Positions 32,241 to 43,691 are shown, counted from the first letter of the stretch. The stretch: 64,000 bases of DNA from Choristoneura fumiferana (GCF_025370935.1 NC_133473.1:21337020-21401019), one strand, 5' to 3'. A program made the numbers and translations. The notes: generated from the sequence alone by a model not told the origin.

Positions 32241-33392
32241 TGCTATAATTTTTTATTTTTATGGTCGTTCAATTTGCTAAAGTGATTTCCAATAGTAAAA
32301 GTTAAGCAATACCTTGTTAGCGGCTGAATACGGTATTTGACTATTTTGTACATGTTTTATAAATTTAAACTACACAATGCCTGTTATCGAACAAAAAAAC
32401 AGTTTTTAAGCTACCTTTACAAATAACAAAGTTATAAAGGTTTGAAATTCAAGATTAGACAGAGAAAGACCTACTGGCATGTGACGTGTGAGAAAGAGAC
32501 AGGTATATAGATTTTTCAAAAAATCACTATAAATCCAATTTTCAACTGATTTTCTTCTTCGCTAAACACTATCTGTTTATCTATATTTTCATAATAATAT
32601 TAAGATATGGCAAAATCAGGAGTTGTCAATTACCGTATTGATATCAATCGAAAACAGTTTGATTTGACCCTAGAACTAAGAAAAATTACGAACACCCAAG
32701 GGAATGAGCTGGCAGCTCCCTCGCACGTATCAGCATTGCCACACGGGGAATACTTTATTATATTTATTTATAGTTTTAGTTTAGTTATTATAGTTCCTTA
32801 TATATTATGTATCTAGTTATTTTTTTTTATACTTTAATACTTTAGCACTACCTACATTATTTTATTTTATCAAATATCCCGGGTTATATCGTAAAAACCT
32901 GAAAACACAACAAATAAGATAACATTTATAATTTTCTAAATGAAATAAAAAAAAACAGTAACATTTATATTTCTCCAAATTTTTTTTTTTCAATATGACT
33001 GTTTCTCGATACGGATACTACGGATATTTAAAGTGAAACCCAATCAGTCATTTTAGTTCTTTTATTTGATTGTGCATTTAATTCTTCGTATAGCAAGTAT
33101 TTGCCAAAACCCCACTTCAAACTTGCAGCCAAGGAAGAATATCTACCAGTGCTCACAGGGCTAACTTCTCCCTCTAATTGCGACAATGTACCGCCCCGAT
33201 CGAGTGTAACCAACCAAATCGTCTGCCGACGCGTAGTATGCACTCCACATGCTATTTGCAAGCACCGTGCTTTTGCCTGCTACCCTGTTTGTCACTGTCT
33301 CTAGAGAAGAAAGCTGAAGTTTTGGTTTATTTTACAAGATTTCGTACTAAAAAAGAACCTTTATAGCATCAGTTGGTTGTTTATAGCTTTTT
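32241..33392. other. non-coding, no feature recognised
   Basis: A block at about 33100-33305 is less AT-rich and open on both strands, but neither translation has a known domain. No gene is supported. Confidence 0.4.
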
Positions 33393-34335
33393 TTTATGGT
33401 ATAGGGGGCAAACGAGCAGGCGGATCGCCTGATGGTAAGCGATTACCGTCGCCCATGGACACCTGCAACACCAGAAGAGTCAAAAGTGCGTTGCCGGCCT
33501 TTAAGGTAGGAGTAGGTACGCTCTTTTCTTGAAAACTTGAAGGTCATAGCGGTCCGGGAATACCGCAGGCGATAGTTCATTCCATAGTTTTAGTTTTAGG
33601 AAATTTCTGGAAAAACGCACAGTAGAGGACCGCCAACCATCTAAATAGTGAGGATGGAAGTGTTGTCGCGTAGGTCGGTGGCGAAAGGATGCGGCAGTGA
33701 TCAACCCGAATAACTCCTCGGAGCACTCCCCGTTGTACATGCGATAGAGGATGCACAGTGAAGCTACATCTCTACGCAGCGCCAAAGAGTCAAGTCGATC
33801 GGAAACTCGTTGGCAGCCGACTATTCGAGTCGCTCTCCGTTGTATGCGGTCCAGAGGGAGAAGCTGGTACTGGGGAGCCCCTGCCCACAGATGAGAGCAG
33901 TATTCCATATGTGGGCGAACCTGCGCCTTATAAAGCTGGAGGCGGTGGGCCGAAGTGAAATACTGTCTCGATCTGTTGAGCACGCCGAGCTTCTTTGAGG
34001 CTAATTTAGCCTTACCCTCTAAATGGCCGCAGAACTGGGCTTCACTCGAGATGTCAATACCAAGGATTCCGATACTGGCTGTGGTAGCTAGGGAAGTGCT
34101 TTCGAAAAGAGGTGATGCGACAAACGCAGACTTTTATGTGGTAAACGCGCAAACCTGTGTCTTTGTGGTGTTAAAACGGACTAAATTAAGTCGACCCCAT
34201 TCTGAAACTGCTTTAAGGGAAGTCTCAATTTCAGACACAAGTTTGTTTCGGCACTCTGTGACGTTTTCCCGAGAAATATTGGCGCGGCCGGTGTAAGAGG
34301 CATCAACCGTACTATCATCCGCTGTCTGATAGCTG
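33393..34335 (-). pseudogene. non-LTR retrotransposon (Jockey/CR1-type LINE) reverse transcriptase, 3' half
   Basis: On the - strand the fragment starts inside the reverse transcriptase catalytic motif (TADDSTVD, where YADD is usual) near 34325 and proceeds through KTQVCAFT, GILGIDISS, HLEGKAKLASKKLGVLNR, QLYKAQVRPHMEYCSHLWAG, DRIQRRATRIV, LALRRDVASLCILYRMYNGE, then FRHRPTRQHFHPHYL and RFSRNFL. The frame ends with YLLLP at about 33501 and is followed by a 3' UTR to about 33393. One in-frame stop (TAA, about 34139-34141) lies between CAFTT and the next conserved block; otherwise it is open. The 5' part, including endonuclease and ORF1, is missing, as usual for LINE insertions. Confidence 0.85.
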
Positions 34336-34885
34336 TCTGTCTTTCACGATCTTTTTTTTTGAGAACGGCGGTTTCAACCTAAAATTGACATCAAATCGAA
34401 AGACCTGTTAAGTCTTTGTCATAAAAAAATATTTTCTTAGAAATATCGCATAAGTAAATGAATACAAATTAATCCAACTCGTACTTAGTGGCATTTGTTT
34501 AATTAATTTAGTGATCGATACTATCGATTTTTTGTTCTTATTTATTTAAAATACTACCTAATCATTTTGTTTTTACATTTTGTATGGTTTAATATCAACA
34601 ATAGTTAATGATTAAACTATAGCTGAAGTTATAGCTGAATCAGTAAGTGGTGGCAGCTTTATTGGTTTATGTAAATTGTAATTTGTTTATTTTTAAGAAC
34701 CATGTACCGTTTGTGCCCAAATAAACATTAAAACAGTACAATAGGAAACATGTCCCAATGCTCGACATACTACTGTCCAATAGATGACACCCTGCCAGCA
34801 ACTAGGACAGTGACGAACACTGGTACGTTTAAAATTTTAATTTACAGAAATTTCTTGGTTTAATGCAGTGTAAATGTAAGCTTAC
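34336..34885. other. non-coding, no feature recognised
   Basis: AT-rich sequence between the LINE fragment and a candidate - strand exon. Confidence 0.45.
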
Positions 34886-34964
34886 CTTGAGTATATTGCA
34901 TGCTATTAGAACCCAAATGATGCCATCAGCGCTGCCACTTGCACAATCACTCAGAATCACTCAC
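34886..34964 (-). other. weak candidate host exon
   Basis: On the - strand a pyrimidine-rich TTATTTTTTATTGTTTCAG is followed by 79 bp and then AAG|GTAAGC, a good donor. One frame reads ASGSADGIIWVLIACNILK up to the donor. All frames meet a stop in the first ~16 bases after this acceptor, so either a downstream AG is used or the exon is untranslated. It is the only spot in the window with a plausible host splice pair outside recognised elements. It could be chance. Confidence 0.2.
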
Positions 34965-36634
34965 CTGAAACAATAAAAAATAAATAATTGTCTACTGCTG
35001 TCAAACAGGAAAGAAGTAACTAAATTTTTTTATTTGTTCAAATTATCTCTCCATTGTTTGACGAACTGAGTTGGGATTTTTTTTTTGAAATATCGACGAT
35101 AGGAAGGGCTGCTTTTTAACATTTTGGTTAGCGAACTAAAAATATACAAAATATCACCTAGCTAGCAGTTAAAAAGTTATAATATACCCTATTTTAAGCT
35201 GACAGTAGTGACAGGTCAACGACCCGCAAACTTCCTCAGCAAAACAGCTGAAATGCGTCAAAACTGGCTCGTTACGTCCCATCACAGGTGCAAAGCCTGC
35301 CAGGCCGTTATGCTTTAGCTGGACTATATTAGTAGTGCTGTCCGTTAATTAAGGATGTTATGTCGATAGTTTTGTTTTGCTATAAAACGGCTGCTTGCTT
35401 GGAGTTTGTGTTTTATTAACATTTTAGTTCGTCACGACTAGCAAATCGAAATATTATTGTCTTCTGGTATGAGTGGTGAAATATGATGAAATATTAAATG
35501 TAATTTTATGTGAGGAAATTGTCGACGTTACCGTGAAATTTGCAGAGCACCAGTGACCAACGGTATTTGCTGACCATCAGATGACCGGGTTTGTTTGTCT
35601 ATTTTGCTATAAAAACATAGAAGTGAAACGATTTCTTGTGCACAAATTTAAGCCCGCAAAATGAATTAAATAACAAATGGAGAGGCCAAAAAATCCAAAC
35701 CTTCATTAATAACGTTTGTAAGTGCTTGAAACAACAACGAAACGTAATCCAACAGGGTGTGTATCTACTAACATACTTTTTAAAAGTCATACTTAATGGT
35801 AATGTTTATTATAATGTGTAACCGTTGAAACCGTTAACTATTCGGAAAAAAATATATGGTTATCTTGGGAAACTCTATACGTTACGCTGGGTTTGGTTTT
35901 ATCAATTCTGAATAATTCATGTATTTCAAGAAAAAAGAGTTCTGACAAACAATGCATTATGACAAACATTACATTATGACTTTAACAATTAGGCGAGCAG
36001 ACTGATATGGACGTAATCTAACAGCTTCAGCCGCAATGTGTGTGTTTAAAGCAATCGACATGACATCGGCACTTGCTGGCAAGCTCACAAACAAACAGGT
36101 GTCCCGGGCCAAGCGGAACGCATAAATATAGCAAAACACAAAGTTATCGATGCCACTAAGCCGCCTTTATTGACTGCTTGCACATCCCTAGCAAAACGGC
36201 ACAACGCGCGTTAGAACCAAACGATTCCGAACTCTGCTGGGTAAGCAATAAAGTTAACATTATGGAAGTGCTTTATCAGTGTTGTTACGTTTATTGTCGA
36301 TGAAATTCGGTTTTGCAATAATGACACCATGACAGGCACAGTGTGCACAAAGTGCGTTTTGTATCGTTAATCGATACTTTGATATTGAATCTGAATACAA
36401 ACTGCCTTTAAGTATGCGGGGCGTGATCTGCCAGGCTGCCGCGATAATCTGAGCCGAAGACTCCGAATGGAGACAGTTTTAAATGAAATTTGAATAGGCT
36501 AGCCAATCACGTCATGATAATGTTTTTTTTTCAAGTCTATGTTTCTAAAACGTTATCTTGAGTCCATATACGAATTGATATATTGCAAGTCATGACGTAA
36601 ATACTAATGGTTAGGTTTAACGGTTTTTATTACC
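34965..36634. other. non-coding, no feature recognised
   Basis: About 1.7 kb AT-rich sequence. No domain-bearing frame and no bounded element seen. Confidence 0.5.
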
Positions 36635-36973
36635 CGACTGCGAAGAACGCGACGCATATGTATGTATGTATGTATGTCTATTCCTATGTCCTCTCGTAAC
36701 TACTCAACGGCTGAACCGATTTTGATAAATAATACGTCATTGGATTTGTCTTAATGACGCAAGTGACACTGGTTACATGAAATTCTTAAAAAAATCAAAA
36801 TGACGGATTTTTGGCGCCAAATTGTAAGTTTCCAAAAAATGTTTTTATTCAAACCTATCGAGTGGGGTATCAAATGAAAGCTAATAATTATCCTATCCTA
36901 AAAATACATGGGTTATAACCGTTTTAAAATACTATTTTCACAGAAAAGTGTGAAATAAAACAATAAATTGAAA
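36635..36973 (+). repeat. TTACCCGACTGCG repeat fragment
   Basis: Begins TTATTACCCGACTGCGAAGA, has a short (GTAT)n run and the retroposon-like CTCAACGGCTGAACCGATTT block, and ends at the foldback that starts with another ACCCGACTGCC motif. It is non-coding. Confidence 0.5.
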
Positions 36974-37208
36974 AAATCAAAAAACCCGACTGCCTTAAAA
37001 AATACTAAAAAGAAGAAAACAAGTCTAGTGGGCTAGAACTTTGTTAAGTAGCTAACTTAAAGTTCAACAGTCGGGACCCATTTAAATCGTGACGCTCAAA
37101 AATTCTTACCTAACGGGTCCCGGGCGGGGGGTTGCTACTTAACAGAGCTCTAGCCCACTAGACATATTTTCTTCTTTTTAGTATTTTTTAAGGCAGTCGG
37201 GTTTTTGA
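36974..37208. repeat. foldback element, ~75-bp arms, ACCCGACTGCC ends
   Basis: The left arm (36974-37052) AATCAAAAAACCCGACTGCC then TTAAAAAATACTAAAAAGAA is mirrored at 37134-37208. The arms differ by a few bases. The 81-bp loop has the GC-rich GGGTCCCGGGCGGGGGG. Confidence 0.75.
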
Positions 37209-37260
37209 TTTATTAAATTTATTAATGTAGTAACTTTATACTTATCGAATACGTAAGTCG

Positions 37261-37545
37261 TGATGGCTTAGCGGGTTGGCCTATGGATTTTCAAGCATAA
37301 GGGTCAAGGGCTCAGAGCTAGGCTTGCATCTAAGTTTTTCGAAATTTATGAGCAAAATTACATTCGAAATTTGCCACGAGCTTTACCGTGAAGGAAATAC
37401 CGTGAAGGAAAACATCTTTAAGGAACCTGCACTCACCTGCGAAAAAAATACATTTTACATGCTGTATGTGAAGTTTTGGATCCAATCCCAAACCTCAAAA
37501 TTCTTAGACTGGGATGACGATGACGACTAAATTTTATAATTATTT
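37261..37545 (+). repeat. tRNA-headed SINE
   Basis: The A box TGGCTTAGCGG (37264-37274) fits the consensus exactly; the B-box region is degenerate. The body has CACGAGCTTTACCGTGAAGG and CACCTGCGAAAAAAAT, matching the SINE tail region at 18008-18190 in reverse. It ends CTGGGATGACGATGACGA. Confidence 0.65.
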
Positions 37546-37659
37546 AGAGCTACTGAAAAGTAAATTTCTAAGTTCATGTAAAAAGTACGTAAAAGATACT
37601 TATTTAAAATATGTTTTCGTAAGAAGATCGTCGATTCTAACATATAAAGTGAGTCCAGT

Positions 37660-37745
37660 GAACCTAGGTGAGGACTATGTCCAACAGTATTGGGGGAAGC
37701 GTATGCCTATTAGTGGACGTCCTATGGCTGATATGATACATGGCC
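37660..37745 (+). repeat. LINE 3' tail fragment
   Basis: Diverged GACTATGTCCAACAGTATTG and TTAGTGGACGTCCTATGGCT then GATATGATA, matching the LINE tail downstream of 9700. No coding sequence remains. Confidence 0.5.
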
Positions 37746-38244
37746 CAAGAAATATAAATTCAGTAATAAGTCTCGCAGTAGGTACATAACCCACTTTAGT
37801 TAACTTTTTTTTAGCTGCCGATTTTTTTTTGGGAGTCCAAATCGCCCTAGTCCAGTTTTTTACAAAATTATGGACACAGTGGTCCCTCAAACGCTCGCAT
37901 CAGCCCTTGCCGATCTCCGCAGATATAAGGAGTCGTACGATAAACATCAGCTAACTTCCCATTCTCAAGTACTGCAATCTAATTTAACTTGTTCTTGGTG
38001 AAGCGAACTCGGCAAAAATTCATTATTAATGAAACGAACCTCTTAAACGTGGTCACACTAGCAGCGATTGTCGATTAATTGTACAGTAATAAGCGAAAAG
38101 CGTGGCAGTTTCATCTATAAAATAAAAAAATATATAAATTTTCTCATTTTGGTTACACATACCTGCTTGGTGATCGAGAGTTAAAAATATAAGTAGGTAT
38201 ATAAGCGATATGTCTAATAAAGACTACAACCATACCTGTGTTTT
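37746..38244. other. non-coding, no feature recognised
   Basis: About 500 bp, unassigned. Confidence 0.45.
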
Positions 38245-38429
38245 TTAACCCCCGACGCAAAAAGAGGGGTGTTATAAGTTTGACCGCTATGTGTGTCTGT
38301 CTGTCTGTGGCACTGTAGCTCATAAGCGGGTGGACCGATGTGAATGCAGTTTTTTATTTGAAAGCAGGCTCATAGACATTTCGGTTTAGCCTTTTTTGAG
38401 ATATTGAGCTTTGAAGTGAAAAAGTCGGG
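38245..38429 (+). repeat. AACCCCCGACGC...AGAGGGGTG repeat, copy 3
   Basis: TTTAACCCCCGACGCAAAAA then GAGGGGTGTTATAAGTTTGA, a short GTCTGTCTGTCTG run, and the family's CTTTGAAGTGAAAAAGTCGG end, which abuts the N gap. Same family as 5073-5300 and 20282-20497. Confidence 0.7.
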
Positions 38430-38745
38430 NNNNNNNNNNNNNNNNNNNNNNNNNNNNNNNNNNNNNNNNNNNNNNNNNNNNNNNNNNNNNNNNNNNNNNN
38501 NNNNNNNNNNNNNNNNNNNNNNNNNNNNNNNNNNNNNNNNNNNNNNNNNNNNNNNNNNNNNNNNNNNNNNNNNNNNNNNNNNNNNNNNNNNNNNNNNNNN
38601 NNNNNNNNNNNNNNNNNNNNNNNNNNNNNNNNNNNNNNNNNNNNNNNNNNNNNNNNNNNNNNNNNNNNNNNNNNNNNNNNNNNNNNNNNNNNNNNNNNNN
38701 NNNNNNNNNNNNNNNNNNNNNNNNNNNNNNNNNNNNNNNNNNNNN
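38430..38745. other. assembly gap (316 N)
   Basis: The gap falls between a dispersed repeat and the integrase of BEL/Pao element 2, hiding that element's 3' end. Confidence 0.98.
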
Positions 38746-39361
38746 AACGTTAGCACGATTTATTCTGCCGCCGACCCTGAGCAGTCCGGCATCATCTATG
38801 AAAGTTTTAAGTTTTTGAAGACGTTTAGTACATCTGTCGTCGTCCTGAAGACGCGAGATGTCGGCTGAAAAACTGCTCCGATTGAACTATCAAAATTATT
38901 CGATTGAGAGCCTGCTTGGTCTCTGGAATGGTAATAAAACTTAGTCGAGTAAGATTGCGTTTTTCGACATTTATGATAAAATCGAAAGATTAATGCTACG
39001 ACGCGCAACATTTTAGGCAATGAAGAAAACCTTTCAAGAAACTCGAGATTAGAGTCACTCGTATGAGTGACGAGAGGTGTTTACGACGTTCTTCGTCAGT
39101 ATGACAATTGATGTGAGACATCGGCCATTCTGGCTGCGGCTTAGTGAGCCAGGAGGGTCCATGAAACCATTGTTGATGGTCCAAACGTGAAGGAAGAACC
39201 CCTCGGGACGCGGGGTCCGCGGGGTTGTCAGCAGATCGCACGTGATGCCATTGTGCGGCAGGCACGTTGCTTGTAGTTTCCGCGATACGGTTACAAACAT
39301 AAGTTCGCCACTTGTCGGGGAAGAACGAAGCCAAGCAAGTGTGATTGATGAATCGCACCAA
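38746..39361 (-). pseudogene. BEL/Pao element 2: end of RNase H region and start of integrase
   Basis: Downstream of the long frame (- strand), the BEL pattern continues in shifted frames. DKWRTYVCNRIAETT and SADNPADPASRG lie at about 39205-39325. A second shift near 39015 leads to LPKMLRVVALIFRFYHKCRK, and a third near 38830 leads to DDAGLLRVGGRINRAN, the integrase N-terminal motif, which stops at the gap edge. The break at about 39320 sits in a CCCC run. The catalytic integrase core and 3' LTR are inside or beyond the gap, so completeness cannot be judged. Confidence 0.8.
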
Positions 39362-42300
39362 GCAAATACTTGATTAAATGATAAGACATTGCTGTAAGCA
39401 GTGTTTACCTTTTTAATGAGCTTGGATAAAAGCAGAGCACCGCACAGTTCCAGGCGTGGAACCGATAGGCGTTTCAAAGGCGCAACCTTTGTCTTGCTAA
39501 GAAGAAGATGTGAAGTAATGACACCGTCCGAGTCAGTAACACGAATATATACGCAGGCAGAATACGCCTTCTCGGAGGCATCCGAAAAACCATGAAGTTG
39601 CACGTCATGAACGCTTGGAAGTACATGACGAGGTAATGAAATATTTTGAAGCAACGGAAGTTCATCAAGAAATTGATACCACATATCACAGACACCCTGA
39701 GGAGGAGCTTCGTCCCATCCCGTACCTGACACCCACAGGAGTTGAATTAAATGCTTGACATACAAAGTAATGGGACTAAGAAAACCCAAAGGATCGTAAA
39801 TCTTTGCGATTTCGGCAAGCATGATACGTTTTGTACATCTACGCGTAGGTATGTCCGTCTTATAAGTAAAAGTATCCGATTTCGGATTCCATTTGAGTCC
39901 TAGTACTTTTACTGAAGGGTCAGTGTCAAGTGCGGAAAGTATTAAGGAGTCGTCTTGATGATCGTTATTGTTTAAAACGTGAGATAAAAATTCAGAGCTA
40001 TTGCTAGTCCATTTGCGAAGTTCGAACGTTCCCGCCTTGCAAATAGACGTGAGCTGACGTTGAAGAACTAAGGCTTGGTCCAGTGTATCAGCACCGGTTA
40101 CGACGTCATCGACGAAGACATTGTTGAGAAGCACTTGCGATGCAAGTGGAAACTTGGCTGCTTCGTCAATCGCTAATTGACGAAGTGTCCGTAAGGCCAG
40201 AAATGGCGCCGAGGCAACGCCAAAAGTCACCGTGCACAGGCGGTATTCCTGTACAGGATCAAGAGGAGAGAATCGCCAAAGGATTCGTTGAAAATCGCGA
40301 TGTTCCTTGCAGACATTGATGAAGCGATACATCATTTTGATGTCAGCTGTAAAAACGATTTTATGAAGCCGATATTTTAAAAGAACTTCGGAAATGTCTT
40401 GATGAAGCTTCTGTCCTGTAAGGAGATTGTCATTTAGTGAACGACCCGAAGATGTCTTACATGAAGCATCATACACCACACGTAGCTGTGTAGTGGCCGC
40501 CGACCTTTTCACCACGCAGTGATGAGGAACATAGTAAGGAGTTATGTCACCGTTCACTGAATCAGAGACAGGCTCCATGTGACCCATGTCTAAGTACTCT
40601 TGAAGACATTTGTTGTATTCTGCTCGTAAAATAGAATCACGTGCTAATCGGACCTCTAGTTTAGATAAACGTGAGAGGGCGATATTGCGAGATTCGCCCA
40701 AAGGAGGCGCATTCTCCTTGAAAGGAAGCGAAACCGTGTACTTACCGGTTGAATCGCGTTTGTGAGTATTCACGAAAATGAACTCGCACAAAGCGTCATC
40801 TTTTGAAAGATGAGTCTCCTCTGGAATAGACTCCAGTTCCCAAAACCTTTGGAGTTGAATATCCAACTGACACGTACTGAGATTAGTGCTGACTAGTCCG
40901 CGAGAAGTATGGGAAATTCTACCGTTGAGTAGGTAGCCAAAGATACTGTTAATAGCCACAGGAGTGCCCTGCGGGCCTTTAATATTGTCGTGAAGCAGTA
41001 TGCTGTCACTGTAGTCGGACCCCAGCAGGAGCTCGACAGGACGCGCAGAACGCAGTTCTGGATCCGCTAAAGAAAGACCTTGAAGGTGTGGAATTTGTTC
41101 GAATGAACTCGGAATGTTCGGAATGTAACTAGTTATTTTTGGTAAAACTAAAGCTTCGATGTACAGCTTCGGTTCAGGCTTGTCGTGGGGTGTAACTTCA
41201 CACATCACGTAACCACGCGGCCGCTCGTTGCTGTCGCCGATGCCCGAGACAGTCGTGCTTGCGTGCGCGGGGCGCCGTGGCAGGCCGAGCCGCTGTACGC
41301 ACGACTCCGTGATGAGCGTGGCTTGCGAGCCCTGGTCCACGAGAGCGCGCACGGGACGCGCCGCCGCCAGCGGAGCGTCCGTGGAACGAATATTGACTAG
41401 CGCAGTGGTTAACAAAACCGTACAATTTTTGTTGTTAGTTGGACCCAAATCCCCATGTAATGGAGTGGGTGAAGACGCAGTGTCCGCTACCGAGCGTGAC
41501 TCGGGGGACGTGGAACATTCCGTCGTCAGTGTGACGTTTTGAGCGGGCATATCCTCATGTAATGAAGAGTGATGCCGCTGCGAGCAAACGCGGCAACTGT
41601 GGCGCGAATTACAATCCTTTGTTTCGTGACCGAAAAACAAACAATTGTTACAAATATTATTTTCTGTTATAAAACGTTTTCGTTCAGTTAAATTAAGTTT
41701 TTTAAAGTTATCACATTTATATAACGGATGAGAATTTTCTTTGCAAAACATGCATTTAATTTTATTCAAATAATCGAATGAAGTTGTGGCGTGAACACTC
41801 ATAGTTCGCGCGTGACGTGAAAAGGAAGGGTCAGAAGATTGTGGCACGGTATGCTTGTAATGCTGTGCATCGGAATGCGAGCGAGAGAGTGATAACGCGC
41901 GGCGCGCAGCATGCGCGTGACGTGAGGCCGGGCCGAGGGCCAGTCGCGCAGACGACATCACCTCCGTCGTTGATAGTTCCTTGTTAAGGAAAACTACTAA
42001 TTCCTTGACATTAGGAATGTCACTTGACGATTGTAACGACAATTCAAAACGTCTACGAATATTAGGCGTAATTTTGCGCAGCAAAATGTTTAAAAGAACA
42101 AAACTCCAGTCCGACACTGGAAATCCTAAAGAATATAAGGCCGTAATGTTTTCATGGTAGGTATTTAACAAGTTACGTAAGCTCGATTCAATGTTTTTAT
42201 CATTGACCGGTTCGACATCAAATATATTATTGAAATGCTTAGTTGCAATAATGCGTTTATTGTCATAACGATTCATTAACACTTGTAAGGCGTTATCATA

Positions 42301-42834
42301 ATTGGACTCAGTGACCGGAATAGATTTTATTAAATTATAGGGTTCACCCTTTAGGGACAAGAGTAAATAACGAAATCGTTCGACGTTAGTTAAGGAATCG
42401 TTATCATGCACGAGAGATTTATATAAATCATAAAAGGCATTCCATTCGGTAAGTTTACCCTCAAATGATTGCAACGACAGTGTAGGTAACTTGACATGAG
42501 CCTTGTTAAGGTCTCGCGCGTCGTGCCCGCAAGGCCCCGACATGCTAACGGTACTTTGTCTACGCGTCTCCTTCATAGTATCCAAAATTGTTTGAACTTC
42601 ATAATACAGCGTATCGAATTGATTACGCGTTGCTAAATGTTGATCTTTATTAAAATCGCCAAGTTTTACCGAAAGTTTTTCGATTTTTCCTTGAACTTGG
42701 AAGAATGTTTTTTTTATCGAATTTAAATCCTTAACACGCACTCTGAATTCAGATAAATTGTTAGAACAATCTACAATACGTTGGATACCATTTAGGGCTA
42801 AATCACGTTCGAACGTTAGTTGTTCAAGTTCCAT
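39055..42834 (-). CDS. BEL/Pao element 2: Gag-protease-reverse transcriptase-RNase H polyprotein
   Basis: A 1259-residue frame starting MELEQLTFER. Order: coiled-coil-like Gag N-terminus; DUF1759-type LPTLSLQSFEGKLTEWNAFY (about residues 113-132); zinc knuckles with CMFCKENSHPLYKC, CNNCLFFGHETKDC and CRVCSQRHHSSLH (about 41560-41760); aspartic protease with ALVDQGSQA (Asp at 41335-41337); reverse transcriptase with VVYDAS, TADIKMMYR and catalytic FVDD (40105-40116); RNase H with GFSDAS, VPRLELCG and AWCDSS. This is much better preserved than element 1. The last ~90 residues are out of frame after a one-base shift near 39320, so the natural product would continue into 38746-39361. The element lies on the - strand. 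Confidence 0.9.
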   Translation of the reverse strand: MELEQLTFERDLALNGIQRIVDCSNNLSEFRVRVKDLNSIKKTFFQVQGKIEKLSVKLGDFNKDQHLATRNQFDTLYYEVQTILDTMKETRRQSTVSMSGPCGHDARDLNKAHVKLPTLSLQSFEGKLTEWNAFYDLYKSLVHDNDSLTNVERFRYLLLSLKGEPYNLIKSIPVTESNYDNALQVLMNRYDNKRIIATKHFNNIFDVEPVNDKNIESSLRNLLNTYHENITALYSLGFPVSDWSFVLLNILLRKITPNIRRRFELSLQSSSDIPNVKELVVFLNKELSTTEVMSSARLALGPASRHAHAARRALSLSRSHSDAQHYKHTVPQSSDPSFSRHARTMSVHATTSFDYLNKIKCMFCKENSHPLYKCDNFKKLNLTERKRFITENNICNNCLFFGHETKDCNSRHSCRVCSQRHHSSLHEDMPAQNVTLTTECSTSPESRSVADTASSPTPLHGDLGPTNNKNCTVLLTTALVNIRSTDAPLAAARPVRALVDQGSQATLITESCVQRLGLPRRPAHASTTVSGIGDSNERPRGYVMCEVTPHDKPEPKLYIEALVLPKITSYIPNIPSSFEQIPHLQGLSLADPELRSARPVELLLGSDYSDSILLHDNIKGPQGTPVAINSIFGYLLNGRISHTSRGLVSTNLSTCQLDIQLQRFWELESIPEETHLSKDDALCEFIFVNTHKRDSTGKYTVSLPFKENAPPLGESRNIALSRLSKLEVRLARDSILRAEYNKCLQEYLDMGHMEPVSDSVNGDITPYYVPHHCVVKRSAATTQLRVVYDASCKTSSGRSLNDNLLTGQKLHQDISEVLLKYRLHKIVFTADIKMMYRFINVCKEHRDFQRILWRFSPLDPVQEYRLCTVTFGVASAPFLALRTLRQLAIDEAAKFPLASQVLLNNVFVDDVVTGADTLDQALVLQRQLTSICKAGTFELRKWTSNSSEFLSHVLNNNDHQDDSLILSALDTDPSVKVLGLKWNPKSDTFTYKTDIPTRRCTKRIMLAEIAKIYDPLGFLSPITLYVKHLIQLLWVSGTGWDEAPPQGVCDMWYQFLDELPLLQNISLPRHVLPSVHDVQLHGFSDASEKAYSACVYIRVTDSDGVITSHLLLSKTKVAPLKRLSVPRLELCGALLLSKLIKKVNTAYSNVLSFNQVFAWCDSSITLAWLRSSPTSGELMFVTVSRKLQATCLPHNGITCDLLTTPRTPRPEGFFLHVWTINNGFMDPPGSLSRSQNGRCLTSIVILTKNVVNTSRHSYE

Positions 42835-43265
42835 CGTGAATTATTCGGAAAAAAAAATAATTTTATTATTTCTGTAGTTAGGTAGGTAGATACTTGTTAA
42901 ACTTTGTAAAGTTCGTAAACCAAAAGGGGAAATTAAAATTTAACACGTTGTGTCAATGAAATAAAATTATTTGTTCAAGTACGAAAATACGTGAACTACA
43001 CAGGTGGGTCATGTACGAAAATACAATGGCCGCTAGAAATGGGTTCGGTACGCAATACCTAAACCGCTAGAAAATATTATTTAAGCAAATATACTGCTTC
43101 AGTATAAATAAATCGGTATGCAATAGGTATAAATTTTAGCAGTCGCCGTGTCGCCTCGTTATGGCGCCGAGCAGGCGAGCGTTACCAACTACCGCGCCGT
43201 GCGGTCAGAAAATAAGGAAATTTAATTTCGAAAATATCGCTCAAACCTTAAGAAACTATATATAA
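42835..43265 (-). other. BEL/Pao element 2 leader, LTR not resolved
   Basis: This stretch precedes the Gag start on the - strand. It contains a TTTTGGTTTACGAAC stretch near 42915-42930 that could serve as primer-binding region and a TATA-like TATAAATAAATC area near 43105. With the other LTR lost in the gap, limits cannot be set. Confidence 0.35.
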
Positions 43266-43691
43266 TTAGGAAGATCTCGTTGAGATCTCACTGTACACAC
43301 CGGTATTATCGCAAAATAACACGCGAGATGGTCGGAAACTCGATATTAATATTTTATGGCTGGCGGTAGATCCCGCGCTGCGCGCATAGAATTTTATTAC
43401 GAGTATTGTAATAGCTAGCACAAATAGGTGAAACGCGAGTACACAAATTAACCAGATATAATTAACGATATATCCGGTTCGAAACTTATGTTGGGGAATT
43501 TCCTTCGATAGCGAGAGAGAAATGAAGACACTCACCGAAGTTTCAGGAACGCTGCTCCTGGGGGCCCCCGGTGTTTGGTCGTCCACAGGCGTTATATCAA
43601 GCCTTGAGTACACTGATTTCTTGTTTGTGCTAGATTTTTGAGAATTTTTGGAATTTGATTTTTGAGCGGAGCGGTGACGCTGCACGCACAC
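43266..43691 (-). CDS. hypothetical 141-residue frame with possible splice donor
   Basis: The first ~50 residues are Ser/Lys/Asn-rich (SAQKSNSKNSQKSS). They are followed by PETS and then, at the DNA level, TTCG|GTGAGT (GT at 43535-43534 on the - strand), a good 5' splice site. Beyond the donor the frame reads a hydrophobic stretch (IWLICVLAFHLFVLAITIL) that would be a membrane segment if translated, or intron if the donor is used. I recognise no family. It may be a leader exon of BEL element 2, a host exon, or chance. Confidence 0.25.
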   Translation of the reverse strand: MCVQRHRSAQKSNSKNSQKSSTNKKSVYSRLDITPVDDQTPGAPRSSVPETSVSVFISLSLSKEIPQHKFRTGYIVNYIWLICVLAFHLFVLAITILVIKFYARSAGSTASHKILISSFRPSRVLFCDNTGVYSEISTRSS

